From Thermomonas carbonis (GTDB lineage Bacteria > Pseudomonadota > Gammaproteobacteria > Xanthomonadales > Xanthomonadaceae): a stretch of 64,000 bases of DNA. A model generated the notes under the pieces. That model saw nothing but the letters and a program-made list of their open reading frames with translations, was not told the origin of the DNA and made no database searches. The stretch's first letter is position 1. Every line of letters begins with the position of its first letter. The stretch is taken from contig NZ_CP060719.1 in NCBI RefSeq assembly GCF_014396975.1, positions 2,576,001-2,640,000 on the forward strand, in the 5' to 3' direction. The position numbers and the translations under genes are program-made. This document shows, in pieces, positions 51,030 through 60,229 of the stretch.

Positions 51030-51095
51030 TAACGCCTAGTAGCTTGTGAACACGTGGGATAGTGCTGCTTGTTCATTCAAGTTTGGTTGGATCGA
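51030..51095 (-). other. attI-like site of the current platform
   Basis: The cassette junction CCCTAA/CGCCTAGTAG departs from the attC consensus right after TAACGCCT and lies between the first cassette and divergent intI. A second copy of its pattern occurs at 50014. The exact outer boundary cannot be read by eye. Confidence 0.8.
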
Positions 51096-51151
51096 GGAAA
51101 AATCCTACCGTAAAAACAACGTATTACCGAATGGGCATGCATGGGGTGGTG

Positions 51152-51167
51152 TGCACGATGGCGTGCA
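51152..51167. promoter_or_regulatory. Inverted repeat between attI and intI
   Basis: TGCACG ATGG CGTGCA, a perfect 6-bp inverted repeat 22 bases before the intI start and within the region expected to hold the intI and cassette promoters. Could be an operator; no known repressor box recognised. Confidence 0.35.
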
Positions 51168-51189
51168 AATCCAGCACAGGCGCGATCAT

Positions 51190-52226
51190 ATGCTTTATGT
51201 CGATGAAAGCTCGAAATATCCCAGGCTCTTGGCTGAGCCGAGCTGGGAGGGTGATGAGTCGCAGTTGGCGAGGATATCGGCGTTGGTCGAAGACGTTCGC
51301 CGCGTGTTGCGAGCTCGGCATTACAGCGTCAGGACCGAGGCGGTGTATCTGGGGTGGGTCAAGCGGTTCATCTTGGCGAATCGGTTGAGGCATCCATCGG
51401 AGATGGGCCAGCGGGAAGTCGAGGCCTTCCTCACCCGGTTAGCGGTGGAGGGGCAAGTCTCGTCATCGACCCAGAACCAGGCGTTGTCGGCGCTGTTGTT
51501 CTTGTACCGCGATGTCTTGCGGGCGCGCATGGACTGGATGGAGGACGTGGTGCGTGCGAAGCGGGCGCGCAAGCTGCCGGTGGTGTTGGCAGGGGAAGAA
51601 GTGCGGTTGCTGCTGGCGCAGCTGGACGGACGTGCGTGGTTGCTGGCCAGTGTGCTGTACGGAACCGGGATGCGCTTGATGGAGTGCTTGCGCTTGCGGG
51701 TGAAGGATGTTGATTTCGCGCGGGGCGAAATCACCGTGCGGGATGGCAAGGGCGGAAAGGATCGGCGCACGGTATTGCCGCGGAGCCTGGTGGAGCCCTT
51801 GCAGTTGGAAGTCGAGCGTGCCCGTATCCTGCATGCAAGCGACCTCGCTGCGGGCTTCGGGCGGTCTGGCTGCCGCATGCCCTGGCGCGCAAGTATGTCA
51901 ATGGGCCACGCGAATTCGCGTGGCAGTACGTCTTCCCGGCGCGCAATCGCTCGCTGGATCCGCGCGACGATAGCGAACGACGGCATCACGTGGACGCGGA
52001 GTTCGTGTCGCGGGCGCTGAAGCAGGCGCGAGACCGGGCGGCAATCCACAAACCTGTCACGGCGCACACGTTGCGGCATTCCTTCGCGACCCATTTGCTG
52101 GAGGCGGGCTACGACATCCGCACCATCCAGGAACTGCTGGGGCACAAGGACGTGGCGACGACGCAGATCTATACCCACGTGTTGAATCGCGGGCCGAATG
52201 CTGTGCGCAGTCCGCTGGATCGCTGA
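51190..52226 (+). pseudogene. intI: Integron integrase, frameshifted
   Basis: Tyrosine recombinase read in two frames. The first (from MLYVDESSKYPRLL at 51190) contains the N-terminal SAM-like domain, then [21 protein letters not shown] with the first catalytic Arg. One G is missing in the CGGTC at about 51862-51866. The second frame resumes with the integron-specific insert ([18 protein letters not shown]) and [19 protein letters not shown] and the Tyr of TTQIYTH. Without the missing base it would be about 345 aa, a normal IntI length. Confidence 0.9.
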
Positions 52227-52304
52227 GGCAGGCGCTGGCGGGCGTACGCTGATGTCTTTCGCAGCACGGAGGTGGGACGGTGATGGGGTAACGAACAGGC
52301 GGGT

Positions 52305-53258
52305 GTGGAATCACGGAATGCGCTGCTGGCGCAAGTCGGTCTGGCGTGTCGTCGACGGCATCTGAGCAGGAGCACGGAGGCGGCGTATCGATATTGGGCG
52401 AGGCGTCTCATTGACTTCCTGGACGGACAGGCGCTGGAGACGGCCGGGGTGGTGCGTTTTCTCGACCAGCTGGCGTCGGTGGAGCATGTGTCGGCAAGTA
52501 CGCATCTGCAGGCATTGCACGGCGTGCTGTTCCTGTTTCGGCATGTCCTGGAGCGCGAGGTGGGACGGTTGGATGGGTTGCGCACCATGCGACGTCCGGC
52601 CCGGGTGCCGGTGGTGCTATCGGTCGAGGAAGTGCGGGCGATCCTCAATGCGATGCGCGGGATGCCGCGGCTGGTAGCGGCGTTGCTGTATGGCTCGGGG
52701 ATGCGCGTCGGTGAGGCGCTGGCCTTGCGGATCAAGGATGTGGATTTCCGGGCTGGCACGATTACAGTGCGGGCCGGCAAGGGGGCAAAGGATCGCGTGG
52801 CGATCTTGCCGCGGCGCGTGCGCGATTCGATGCACCGATTGGCGCTGTGGCGGTTGGCCTTGCACAAGCGCGACCTGGCGCAAGGAGGCGGGCATGCGCC
52901 GTTGCCGAATGCGCTGGAGCGCAAGTATCCGTCGGCATCGCGGGCGTTCGGTTGGCAATTCATGTTTGCCTCAAGCGCGGTGCGGCCATGTCCTAGAACC
53001 GGCCATCGGCTGCGCTGGCATCTGTCGCCGTCCACGGTACAGGAGGCATTCCACGAGGCGTTGCGGATGACCAATTGCCACAAGCAGGCGTCGCTGCATG
53101 TGCTGCGGCATTCGTTTGCGACCCATTTGCTGGCGCAGGGAGTCGACATCCGCACGATCCAGCAGTTGCTGGGGCATCGCCATCTGGACACCACGATGAT
53201 CTACACGCATGTGCACCAACCGGTGCGCGGCACGGTCAGTCCGCTGGATCGCTTTTAG
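52305..53258 (+). CDS. intI: Integron integrase, intact
   Basis: 317 aa, GTG start, 78 bp after the first intI and in the same direction. Tyrosine recombinase with all catalytic residues: Arg in [17 protein letters not shown], His of LLGHRH and Tyr of TTMIYTHV. The integron-specific insert is present ([19 protein letters not shown]). Clearly a different protein from its neighbour, not a tandem copy. Probably supplies the recombination activity for the array. Confidence 0.93.
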   Translation: MESRNALLAQVGLACRRRHLSRSTEAAYRYWARRLIDFLDGQALETAGVVRFLDQLASVEHVSASTHLQALHGVLFLFRHVLEREVGRLDGLRTMRRPARVPVVLSVEEVRAILNAMRGMPRLVAALLYGSGMRVGEALALRIKDVDFRAGTITVRAGKGAKDRVAILPRRVRDSMHRLALWRLALHKRDLAQGGGHAPLPNALERKYPSASRAFGWQFMFASSAVRPCPRTGHRLRWHLSPSTVQEAFHEALRMTNCHKQASLHVLRHSFATHLLAQGVDIRTIQQLLGHRHLDTTMIYTHVHQPVRGTVSPLDRF

Positions 53259-53268
53259 TCGGTCAGGG

Positions 53269-53658
53269 TTACGGGGTACTGGAAAGGTCGATGCGCAAGC
53301 TGGCTTGCGGTTGCGGGCGGGCGAGGTGGGTGAAAGTCACTGTGCGAGTTTCCAGTTTGGCCGTCGACGGCCCTGCCTGCGAGTTCAAATGGAGGCTCAG
53401 GTTGCGGGCGGTGCCACGGGTCGGCATCCAATGCAGTTCGATCACCGCATCGCCAGCCCACACGCACTGGACGTCGGGCTTGCAGCGCGAGTCGTTGGAA
53501 ACGCGAACATAGCGAAGGAGACCATCAGCCAGGCTCGCGGACTGGCCCGGCATGAGGGCGACCGTGCTGCCATCGGCCACTTTGACGCCGACGTTGTAGG
53601 GATAAGCACAGGCGCCGAACAGGCTGCCCAGAAGGAGGGCGACGACAATCCGTGGCAT
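53269..53658 (-). CDS. Small lipoprotein
   Basis: 129 aa. Lipobox LFGAC at about residues 13-17. Followed by a beta-rich domain with SRCKPDVQCVWAGDAVIEL, a pattern of conserved bacterial lipoproteins of unknown role. First chromosomal gene beyond the platform, convergent with intI. Confidence 0.7.
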   Translation of the reverse strand: MPRIVVALLLGSLFGACAYPYNVGVKVADGSTVALMPGQSASLADGLLRYVRVSNDSRCKPDVQCVWAGDAVIELHWMPTRGTARNLSLHLNSQAGPSTAKLETRTVTFTHLARPQPQASLRIDLSSTP

Positions 53659-53720
53659 GGCGGCGGTTCCTGTGGGGGACGGCCGCAGCTTGGCACTGGC
53701 GGGATGAACGCGGCGCGAGC

Positions 53721-54440
53721 CTAGCCGGTACCACGATCGAACAGGTCGGCGGATCCGGCATCGCGCATGCCCGGATCGCGCCGGGAGGCGAGCCGATCGG
53801 CGAGGCGGGTGGGTTCGGGCAGGCGGTACTTGCCGGTGAAGCGCATGACCAGTTCCGGCGCGGAGGGCATGGCCACGCGATGGCCCGGCGAGACGATCAA
53901 CGGCAGGCAGCCGGGCTTGCTGCGCAGGAGCCAGCCGATCTGTTCCTTGCCCCTGCGCAACGGGGTGAAAGCACCGCGCATTTCGTGCAGCGCCATGCGC
54001 GGCTCGCCGGTCAGGATCTTCTTGGCCACGCCGATGCTGGGCAGGCCGGTGGCGACGCCGAAGTGCGCGGCGATGCCGAGCCGGCGTGGATGGGCGATGC
54101 CGTGGCCATCGATGAAGGCGAGGTCGGGCGCAGCGGGCAACATCGCCAACACTTCGAGCAAGGCGGGGAGTTCGCGAAAGCTGAGGAAGCCGGGAATGTA
54201 GGGCATCCGCGTGGGCAGGCGGGCGACGCGCTGGTCGATCACGTCAAGCGTGTCGGCATCGAGCAGAACCGCCGCGGCGCGGGTGATCGCGCCATCCTCC
54301 TCGAAGCCGACGTCGAAGCCGGCGATGGTGCGCAGCGGCTTGGCGAAGTCATCGCGCAGGGACACCCGTTGCGCGAGGTCGTCCTGCACGGCGCGCAGGG
54401 CGGCGGTATCGCCGGTCCAGTCGGGAAGCGCGTTGCTCAC
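53721..54440 (-). CDS. nfi: Endonuclease V
   Basis: 239 aa, GTG start overlapping the upstream gene's stop (GTGA). [21 protein letters not shown] carries the first catalytic Asp of the nuclease, [15 protein letters not shown] the wedge region, [20 protein letters not shown] the second Asp with the conserved HGIAHPR, and GVAKKIL the C-terminal motif. Repairs deaminated (hypoxanthine) DNA. Slightly long C-terminal tail. Confidence 0.95.
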   Translation of the reverse strand: MSNALPDWTGDTAALRAVQDDLAQRVSLRDDFAKPLRTIAGFDVGFEEDGAITRAAAVLLDADTLDVIDQRVARLPTRMPYIPGFLSFRELPALLEVLAMLPAAPDLAFIDGHGIAHPRRLGIAAHFGVATGLPSIGVAKKILTGEPRMALHEMRGAFTPLRRGKEQIGWLLRSKPGCLPLIVSPGHRVAMPSAPELVMRFTGKYRLPEPTRLADRLASRRDPGMRDAGSADLFDRGTG

Positions 54441-54982
54441 GGTGCGGGCGAGGCCGCGCCGTAGCGAGTCAGTTCCAGCCGTGCGCGGCCGTCGGCATCG
54501 ATGCGGACGATGCTGAGGCGGTCGTATTCGTGATCCGCGATCGGTGTTGTCGTGCAGGCGCACAGCGCGGCGACGATGTCGGGCACGGTATTGCTGTGGC
54601 CGGCGATGAGTACGGTGCCGCGCGTGTGCGTGGTGCGGAGATTCGCGGTGAATTCGGATGCGGGTTGCCCGGCAGCGTATGGCGTGATTGGCAGGCCACG
54701 TGCCTCCACGCCGGGGGCAAGCGTTTGCGAGGTGCGCTTGAATTCGGTGGCGTAGGCGGCGGCGAGTTCGCGCTGGCCCAGATAGGCGGCCAGTGCTTGT
54801 GCCCGTGCGTGGCCGGCGACGCTCAGATCCGGGTCGCGGCTGGCATCGACCTTTTCGGCGTGGCGGACCACGATGAAGGTGACGGCAGTGGTATCGGTCA
54901 CGCGCGGCGCGGTCCCGACGCAGCCGGCAAGCGTGAGCGCAAGCGCGATAAAGGCAAGGAGTCGATGCATGCGGCGAAGCAT
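54437..54982 (-). CDS. SixA-like histidine phosphatase, lipoprotein
   Basis: 181 aa (or 177 from the second Met). Lipobox ALTLAGC near residue 21. [11 protein letters not shown] carries the catalytic RHxE and [13 protein letters not shown] the second His. Small histidine-phosphatase domain held on the membrane; substrate unknown. Starts 4 bp after mfd stops and overlaps nfi, so the three are probably co-transcribed. Confidence 0.85.
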   Translation of the reverse strand: MLRRMHRLLAFIALALTLAGCVGTAPRVTDTTAVTFIVVRHAEKVDASRDPDLSVAGHARAQALAAYLGQRELAAAYATEFKRTSQTLAPGVEARGLPITPYAAGQPASEFTANLRTTHTRGTVLIAGHSNTVPDIVAALCACTTTPIADHEYDRLSIVRIDADGRARLELTRYGAASPAP

Positions 54983-54986
54983 ACGA

Positions 54987-57900
54987 CTAGCCCGGTGCCA
55001 AAGCGGTCAACAAGCCGCGCGCTGCGTTGAAGCGCGTGGCTGCATCCGGCAGGTCGAGGGTGATCCGCAGCTTGTCCGGGCCGTCCATCTTGTAGTGCTT
55101 GGGCTGGCCCTGGATCAGGCGGATCACCGACATCGGGTCGACATTGGGTTTCTCGACGAATTGCAGGCGGCCACCGCTCGCGCCGAGGTCGAGCTTGCGG
55201 ATACCGAGATGGGTCGCGTCCAGTTTCAATTCAGCGGTGGCGAACAGGTGCCTGGTCGCATCCGTGAGCAGGCCGAAGCGATCGATCATCTCCACCTGCA
55301 ACTCGCGTAGGGCGTCGCTGTCGCGGGCGGCGCTGATGCGCTTGTACAGGGTCAGGCGCGCGTGCGGATCCGGCAGGTAATCGTCGGGGATCAGCGCAGG
55401 CACGTGCAGGTCGACATCGGCACCGTGGCGGGTGTCGCCATCGACATCCGGCAGCTTGCCCTGCTTGATCGACTTGACCGCGCGTTCCAGCAGTTCAGTG
55501 TAGAGGCTGAAGCCGATTTCGGCCATCTGCCCGCTCTGGCCCTCGCCCAGCAATTCGCCGGCACCGCGGATTTCCAGATCATGGGTGGCCAGGGTGAAGC
55601 CGGCACCGAGTTCGTCCATCGAAGCGATCGCTTCCAGTCGCTTCTTCGCGTCGGGCGTGATCGAGCGCTGGTCGGGGATGGTCAGGTAGGCGTAGGCGCG
55701 GTGGTGGCTGCGGCCGACGCGCCCGCGCAACTGGTGCAACTGGGCCAGGCCGAACTTGTCGGCGCGGTGGATGACGATGGTGTTGGCGTTGGGGATGTCG
55801 ATGCCGGATTCGATGATCGTCGTGCACAGCAGCACGTTGAAGCGCTGTTTGTGGAAATCCAGCATCACCCGTTCCAGTTCGCGTTCCGGCATCTGCCCGT
55901 GCGCGATACCGATGCGCGCATCCGGCACCAAAGCCTGCAACTGGTCGTGCATGCGGCCGATGCTCTCGACATCGTTGTGCAGGAAATACACCTGGCCGCC
56001 GCGCGCGAGTTCGCGCTGGAAGGCTTCGCTGAGCAGCGCATCGTCCCAGGCATGCACGAAGGTCTGTACGGCAAGGCGGTTCGCCGGTGGGGTGGCGATG
56101 ATCGAGAGGTCGCGCAGCCCGCTCATCGCCATGTTCAAGGTGCGCGGGATCGGCGTCGCGGTCAGCGTCAGCAGGTGCACGTTTGCGCGCAGTGCCTTCA
56201 GCGCTTCTTTCTGGCGTACGCCGAAGCGTTGTTCCTCGTCGACGATGACCAGGCCGAGGTCCGCGAACTTCACGTCGGGCTGCAGCAGGCGATGGGTGCC
56301 GACGATCACGTCGAGCTTGCCTTCGGCGAGCTTCTGCAGCTCCGCGTCGATCTCCTTCTTGCTCTTGAAGCGAGACAGCACTTCGACCTTGAGCGGCCAG
56401 TCGGCGAACCGGTCGCGGAAATTGCGGTAGTGCTGCTCGGCCAGCAGCGTCGTCGGCACCAGCACGGCGACCTGCTTGCCGCTGGTGGCGGCGACGAAGG
56501 CCGCGCGCACCGCGACTTCGGTCTTGCCGAAGCCGACATCGCCGCAGACCACCCGATCCATCGGTTGCGACGATGCCAGGTCGCGAATCACCGCTTCGAT
56601 GGCGCTGTGCTGGTCGGGGGTTTCCTCGAACGGGAAGGTGGCGGCGAACGGTTCGTACATCGCCCGGTCGACGTCGATCGCCAGGCCCTTGCGCGCGTGG
56701 CGGCGCGCCTGGATCTCCAGCAGTTCGGCGGCGACATCGCGGACTTTTTCGGCGGCTTTCTTCTTTGCCTTCGCCCATTGCTCGCCGCCGAGGTTGTGCA
56801 GCGGGGCGGTGTCGGGATTGGCGCCGGAATAGCGGCTGATGCGGTCGAGCTGGGCGACCGGCACGTACAGGCGGTCGCCCTTGGCGTACTCGATGTCGAG
56901 GAATTCGCCGGGCATGCCGCCGATGTCCATCGAGAGCAGGCCGCGGTAGCGGCCGACGCCGTGGTCCTCGTGGACGATCGGCGCGCCCAGGCTGAGTTCG
57001 CCGAGGTCGCGGATGATGGCTTCCGGCTCGCGCCCGGCGCGCTTGCGGCGGCGCGGCTGCGAGGCGCGCTCGGGGAACAGCTGGCGTTCGGTGAGCACGC
57101 ACAGCGCGGGGTTATCCAGCGCGAAGCCGTCGTCGAAGGCGGCGACGGCGAGGAAGAACCGACCCCCGTCATCGGCTTTGCTGTCATCCCCGCGTTCGCC
57201 GGGATGACGAGCAAAAGCCGCGAAACTGTCGATGGTGACCGGCTGCAGTCCCGCCGCTTCCAGCACCTCACGCAACGCCTCGCGGCGGCCGGCGGAATCC
57301 GCGGCGACCAGAACACGGCCCGGATAACTACCGAGGAAATCACGCAATGCCTGTGCGGGTGCGTGATCCTTCGCGGCCAACGGTAGCGCGGGCGCGGGCT
57401 GCACCGGCAGCGGCCACGCCTCGGCGTGGCGCGGATGCCGGGCGCTGCAGATCTCGATGCGGTCGCCGCGATTGAGGGTCTCGCGCAACGCGTCGGGAGC
57501 CAGCCACACCTCGGCCGGCGGCAACAGCGGGCGTTCGACATCGTGGCGCAGTTGATCAAAGCGCTGGCCGATCTGTTGCCAGGCATGCTCGGCGGCTTCG
57601 CCCACGCCATCGCAGAGCAGCGGCAGCATGCCGTCGGCCAGGTAATCGAACAGGGTCGCGGTGCTGGTCTCGGCACCGCGCGGCTTCTCGAAGAACAGCG
57701 GCAGGTAGTACTCGATGCCGGCAGGCGCGACGCCGGCCTTCAGGTCCTGCACCAGCGGACTGCGGCGGGTGTCGATGTCGAAACGCTCGCGCAACGCGTC
57801 CAGTGCCCGTTGCACGTGGGCCTCGTCCAGCGGGACCTCGCGGCCGGGCAGCAGTTCGATGCGGTCGATCCGGTCCAGCGAGCGCTGCGATTCCGGGTCG

Positions 57901-58514
57901 AACACCCGGATGGTGTCGATTTCGTCGTCCAGCAGCTCCAGCCGGAACGGCGCGTCGCTGCCCATCGGGTAGACGTCGAGCAGGCCGCCCCGCACGGCGA
58001 AATCGCCGGGGTCCTGGACCTGCGGGACGTTACGGTAGCCGGCGGATTCGAGGCGGCGCTTTTCGGCGTCGAGATCCAGGCGCTGGCCGCTGCGCAGGTC
58101 GAAGCGGTTGCCCAGGACATGGCCGAGCGGGGCCAGCCGTTGCATGAGGGTGGCGACCGGCACCACCACGATGCCGCGCTGCAGATCCGGCAAGCGCGCC
58201 AGCGTGGCCAGGCGCTGGCTGACGATCTCCGGATGCGGGCTGAAACGGTCGTAGGGCAACGTTTCCCAATCGGGGAAGCCCAGCACGGGCAGGCCGTCGT
58301 CACCGGCGGCGAGGATGCGCAGGTCGGCTTCCAACTGGTGGGCGGCGTGGTTGTCGCGGGCGACCACCAGCAACGGGCCGGTATGTTGGCGCGCGGCCGC
58401 GGCAATCGCGCAGGCCAGGGCAGTGCCAGACGGAGGCGCTCGCCACCAGGCGCGCGACTGACCGGGCTTCGGCATGGGAACGGGGAAGGACAGCGACGAG
58501 GCGGGATCAGGCAT
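54987..58514 (-). CDS. mfd: Transcription-repair coupling factor Mfd
   Basis: 1175 aa. UvrB-like N-terminal region, then the RNA-polymerase-interacting domain (HEDHGVGRYRGL, about residue 515) and the RecG-like translocase: Walker A GDVGFGKTEVA, DEEQRFG box and QLRGRVGRSHHRAYAYL. C-terminal TRCF domain with the D7 fold. It removes stalled polymerase and recruits UvrA. A palindromic repeat adds about nine in-frame residues near residue 436. Confidence 0.98.
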   Translation of the reverse strand: MPDPASSLSFPVPMPKPGQSRAWWRAPPSGTALACAIAAAARQHTGPLLVVARDNHAAHQLEADLRILAAGDDGLPVLGFPDWETLPYDRFSPHPEIVSQRLATLARLPDLQRGIVVVPVATLMQRLAPLGHVLGNRFDLRSGQRLDLDAEKRRLESAGYRNVPQVQDPGDFAVRGGLLDVYPMGSDAPFRLELLDDEIDTIRVFDPESQRSLDRIDRIELLPGREVPLDEAHVQRALDALRERFDIDTRRSPLVQDLKAGVAPAGIEYYLPLFFEKPRGAETSTATLFDYLADGMLPLLCDGVGEAAEHAWQQIGQRFDQLRHDVERPLLPPAEVWLAPDALRETLNRGDRIEICSARHPRHAEAWPLPVQPAPALPLAAKDHAPAQALRDFLGSYPGRVLVAADSAGRREALREVLEAAGLQPVTIDSFAAFARHPGERGDDSKADDGGRFFLAVAAFDDGFALDNPALCVLTERQLFPERASQPRRRKRAGREPEAIIRDLGELSLGAPIVHEDHGVGRYRGLLSMDIGGMPGEFLDIEYAKGDRLYVPVAQLDRISRYSGANPDTAPLHNLGGEQWAKAKKKAAEKVRDVAAELLEIQARRHARKGLAIDVDRAMYEPFAATFPFEETPDQHSAIEAVIRDLASSQPMDRVVCGDVGFGKTEVAVRAAFVAATSGKQVAVLVPTTLLAEQHYRNFRDRFADWPLKVEVLSRFKSKKEIDAELQKLAEGKLDVIVGTHRLLQPDVKFADLGLVIVDEEQRFGVRQKEALKALRANVHLLTLTATPIPRTLNMAMSGLRDLSIIATPPANRLAVQTFVHAWDDALLSEAFQRELARGGQVYFLHNDVESIGRMHDQLQALVPDARIGIAHGQMPERELERVMLDFHKQRFNVLLCTTIIESGIDIPNANTIVIHRADKFGLAQLHQLRGRVGRSHHRAYAYLTIPDQRSITPDAKKRLEAIASMDELGAGFTLATHDLEIRGAGELLGEGQSGQMAEIGFSLYTELLERAVKSIKQGKLPDVDGDTRHGADVDLHVPALIPDDYLPDPHARLTLYKRISAARDSDALRELQVEMIDRFGLLTDATRHLFATAELKLDATHLGIRKLDLGASGGRLQFVEKPNVDPMSVIRLIQGQPKHYKMDGPDKLRITLDLPDAATRFNAARGLLTALAPG
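57183..57208. repeat. Palindromic repeat inside mfd
   Basis: GTCATCCC CGCGTTCGCC GGGATGAC: an 8-bp perfect stem. Sequences of this kind are dispersed in many GC-rich Gram-negative genomes and read PAFAGMT or similar when translated. Here read as RHPGERGDDS within Mfd, adding residues in a surface region without breaking the frame. Confidence 0.8.
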
Positions 58515-58601
58515 GCGAAAAGGCGACCGGCGCCGGGCGCGATGCGCCAGCGCTTGGATGTCCGAATTGTGGGGAACCAGCGCGGAGTTTAGCCGCTCGG
58601 C

Positions 58602-59192
58602 TCAGCGAGCCGCGGCGCCCATGCCCGGCAACGGCGGCGGCAGCTTCGGCTTGGGCGGGGGCAGGTCCAGCACCATCCGGATCATGCCGGGATCGCCGGA
58701 CGACTCGCGCTGGAAGCCCAGCGAGGCCGCCAGTGCCTGCATCGGCAGGTTGCTTTCCAGTACTTCGCCATAGATCCGCAGGACCTTGCGGCCCTTGGCC
58801 CAGCGCACCAGCCGGCGCATGAGGTGCCGGCCCAGGCCCATGCCGTTCACGTAATGGCTGACCAGAATCGCGAATTCGGCGTCGCGGCCGTTGTCGTCGA
58901 TGGCGATGCGGGCGACCGCACCGACCAGGGCCTCGCCCGGCGGCAGCGGCTCCGCGGCGACCAGGGCGAACTCGCGGCGCGGGTCGGGGTGGGTCAGGCG
59001 TTCGGCCTGCTCCACGCCCAGTTCCTTCATCGGATGCAGGAAACGCTGGCGGACTTCGTCCGGTTCCAGCAGCACGAAGGCCGCGCGCAGGGGCACGGCG
59101 TCTTCGGGGCGGATCGGGCGGACCAGGACCTCGCGACCATTGGCGAGGAGGATTTTTTCGTGCCACGGGGGCATGCGGTTGCGGGCGGCCAT
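58602..59192 (-). CDS. GNAT-family acetyltransferase (Pat-like domain)
   Basis: 196 aa; MPPWHEKILLANG at 59174 is an alternative start. VLVRPIRPEDAVPLRAAF, QRFLHPMKEL and SHYVNGMGLGRHLMRRLVRWAK (acetyl-CoA loop) match the acetyltransferase domain of protein-lysine acetyltransferases of the Pat group, standing alone without the CoA-ligase part. Proline-rich C-terminus. Confidence 0.85.
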   Translation of the reverse strand: MAARNRMPPWHEKILLANGREVLVRPIRPEDAVPLRAAFVLLEPDEVRQRFLHPMKELGVEQAERLTHPDPRREFALVAAEPLPPGEALVGAVARIAIDDNGRDAEFAILVSHYVNGMGLGRHLMRRLVRWAKGRKVLRIYGEVLESNLPMQALAASLGFQRESSGDPGMIRMVLDLPPPKPKLPPPLPGMGAAAR

Positions 59193-59274
59193 TACGGCAT
59201 CATCCCTGCATCGAAGTTAAGAAAATGAATGGCGCGTGTCCGGCCTGCCCGTGGCGGGCCGGATCGACTGCCGA

Positions 59275-60219
59275 TCAATGCGCCGGGGCGGCAGGCTTGC
59301 CGCGCAAACGGGCGATCCCCATCACTGCACCCAACACGATCGCGCCAGCGATGATGCCGACCACCGCGTTGTACAGGTTCTCCCACAGCCAGCCCGGCGG
59401 GACGGCGCGGACGGCCTCGGCCAGGTGGTGCAGGGCGGGGACGCCGTGGACCAGGATGCCGCCGCCGACCAGGAACATCGCGGCGGTGCCGGCGATCGAC
59501 AGGAACTTCATCAGCTTGGGGGCGAAGGCCAGGATGCCGCGGCCGATCGCGGCGCCGAGCTTGCCGGCACCCTCGCGGGCCAGCCGCAGGCCGAGGTCGT
59601 CGAGCTTGACGATGCCGCCAACCAGCCCGTACACGCCCACGGTCATGATCAGCGAGATCGCCACCAGCACCGCCAGTTGCTTGCTGAAGGGCTGGGTGGC
59701 GACGGTACCCAGCGAGATCACGATGATCTCCGCCGACAGGATGAAGTCGGTGCGGATCGCACCTTTGATCTTGTCCTTCTCGAACGCGACCATGTCCACC
59801 GATTCGTCGGCCACGGCCTCCACCAGTTCGGCGTGGTGCTGTTCGTCCTCCTGCGGTTTGTGCAGGAACTTGTGCGCCAGCTTTTCCACGCCCTCGTAGC
59901 AGAGGAAGGCACCGCCGATCATCAGCAGCGGAGTGATCAGCGGGACGTTGTAGCCCTGCCCGCGCAGCCAGGCTTCCAGTGCGGCCACGCCCAGCGCCGC
60001 CGGCACCAGGATCACCTTGTTGACCATCGAGCCCTTGGCCACCGCCCACACCACCGGCAATTCGCGGTCGGCGTTGACCCCGCTGACCTGCTGGGCATTC
60101 AGGGCGAGGTCGTCACCGAGCACCCCGGCGGTCTTCTTGGTGGCGACCTTGGTCATCACCGAGACGTCGTCGAGCAGGGTGGCGATGTCGTCGAACAGGG
60201 CGAAGAAGCTGGAGGGCAT
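59275..60219 (-). CDS. yedI: DUF808 inner-membrane protein (YedI family)
   Basis: 314 aa, family-typical length. FFALFDDIATLLDDVSVMTKVATKKTAGVLGDDLALNA is the standard start of DUF808, followed by multiple transmembrane helices (EIIVISLGTVATQPF ... FLVGGGILVHGVP). Function unknown. Confidence 0.92.
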   Translation of the reverse strand: MPSSFFALFDDIATLLDDVSVMTKVATKKTAGVLGDDLALNAQQVSGVNADRELPVVWAVAKGSMVNKVILVPAALGVAALEAWLRGQGYNVPLITPLLMIGGAFLCYEGVEKLAHKFLHKPQEDEQHHAELVEAVADESVDMVAFEKDKIKGAIRTDFILSAEIIVISLGTVATQPFSKQLAVLVAISLIMTVGVYGLVGGIVKLDDLGLRLAREGAGKLGAAIGRGILAFAPKLMKFLSIAGTAAMFLVGGGILVHGVPALHHLAEAVRAVPPGWLWENLYNAVVGIIAGAIVLGAVMGIARLRGKPAAPAH

Positions 60220-60229
60220 GGGGGCTCGA

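Larger units (their letters stand above)
1..51030 (-). mobile_element. Cassette array of a large chromosomal integron
   Basis: 110 attC sites of 101-107 bp recur every 0.2-0.9 kb, each starting with TAACGCC and ending with GTTAG (plus strand). Almost every interval holds one leftward gene or an ORF-less insert. The array abuts an attI-like site and divergent integron-integrase genes at the right, the standard integron layout, and runs off the left edge. Cassette genes are less GC-rich than the flanking chromosome. Confidence 0.97.

Noticed and set aside
51083..51111. Possible intI promoter (TTGGTT, 17 bp, TACCGT)
   Set aside because: Both boxes match the consensus poorly; spacing alone is not enough to list it.
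51046..51189. N-terminal extension of the first integrase back to 51046
   Set aside because: It would begin inside attI and adds sequence unlike IntI; the ATG at 51190 fits the family better.
55362..58592. Long plus-strand frames (674 and 388 codons) opposite mfd
   Set aside because: Antisense shadows produced by high GC content; mfd on the minus strand has full domain support.
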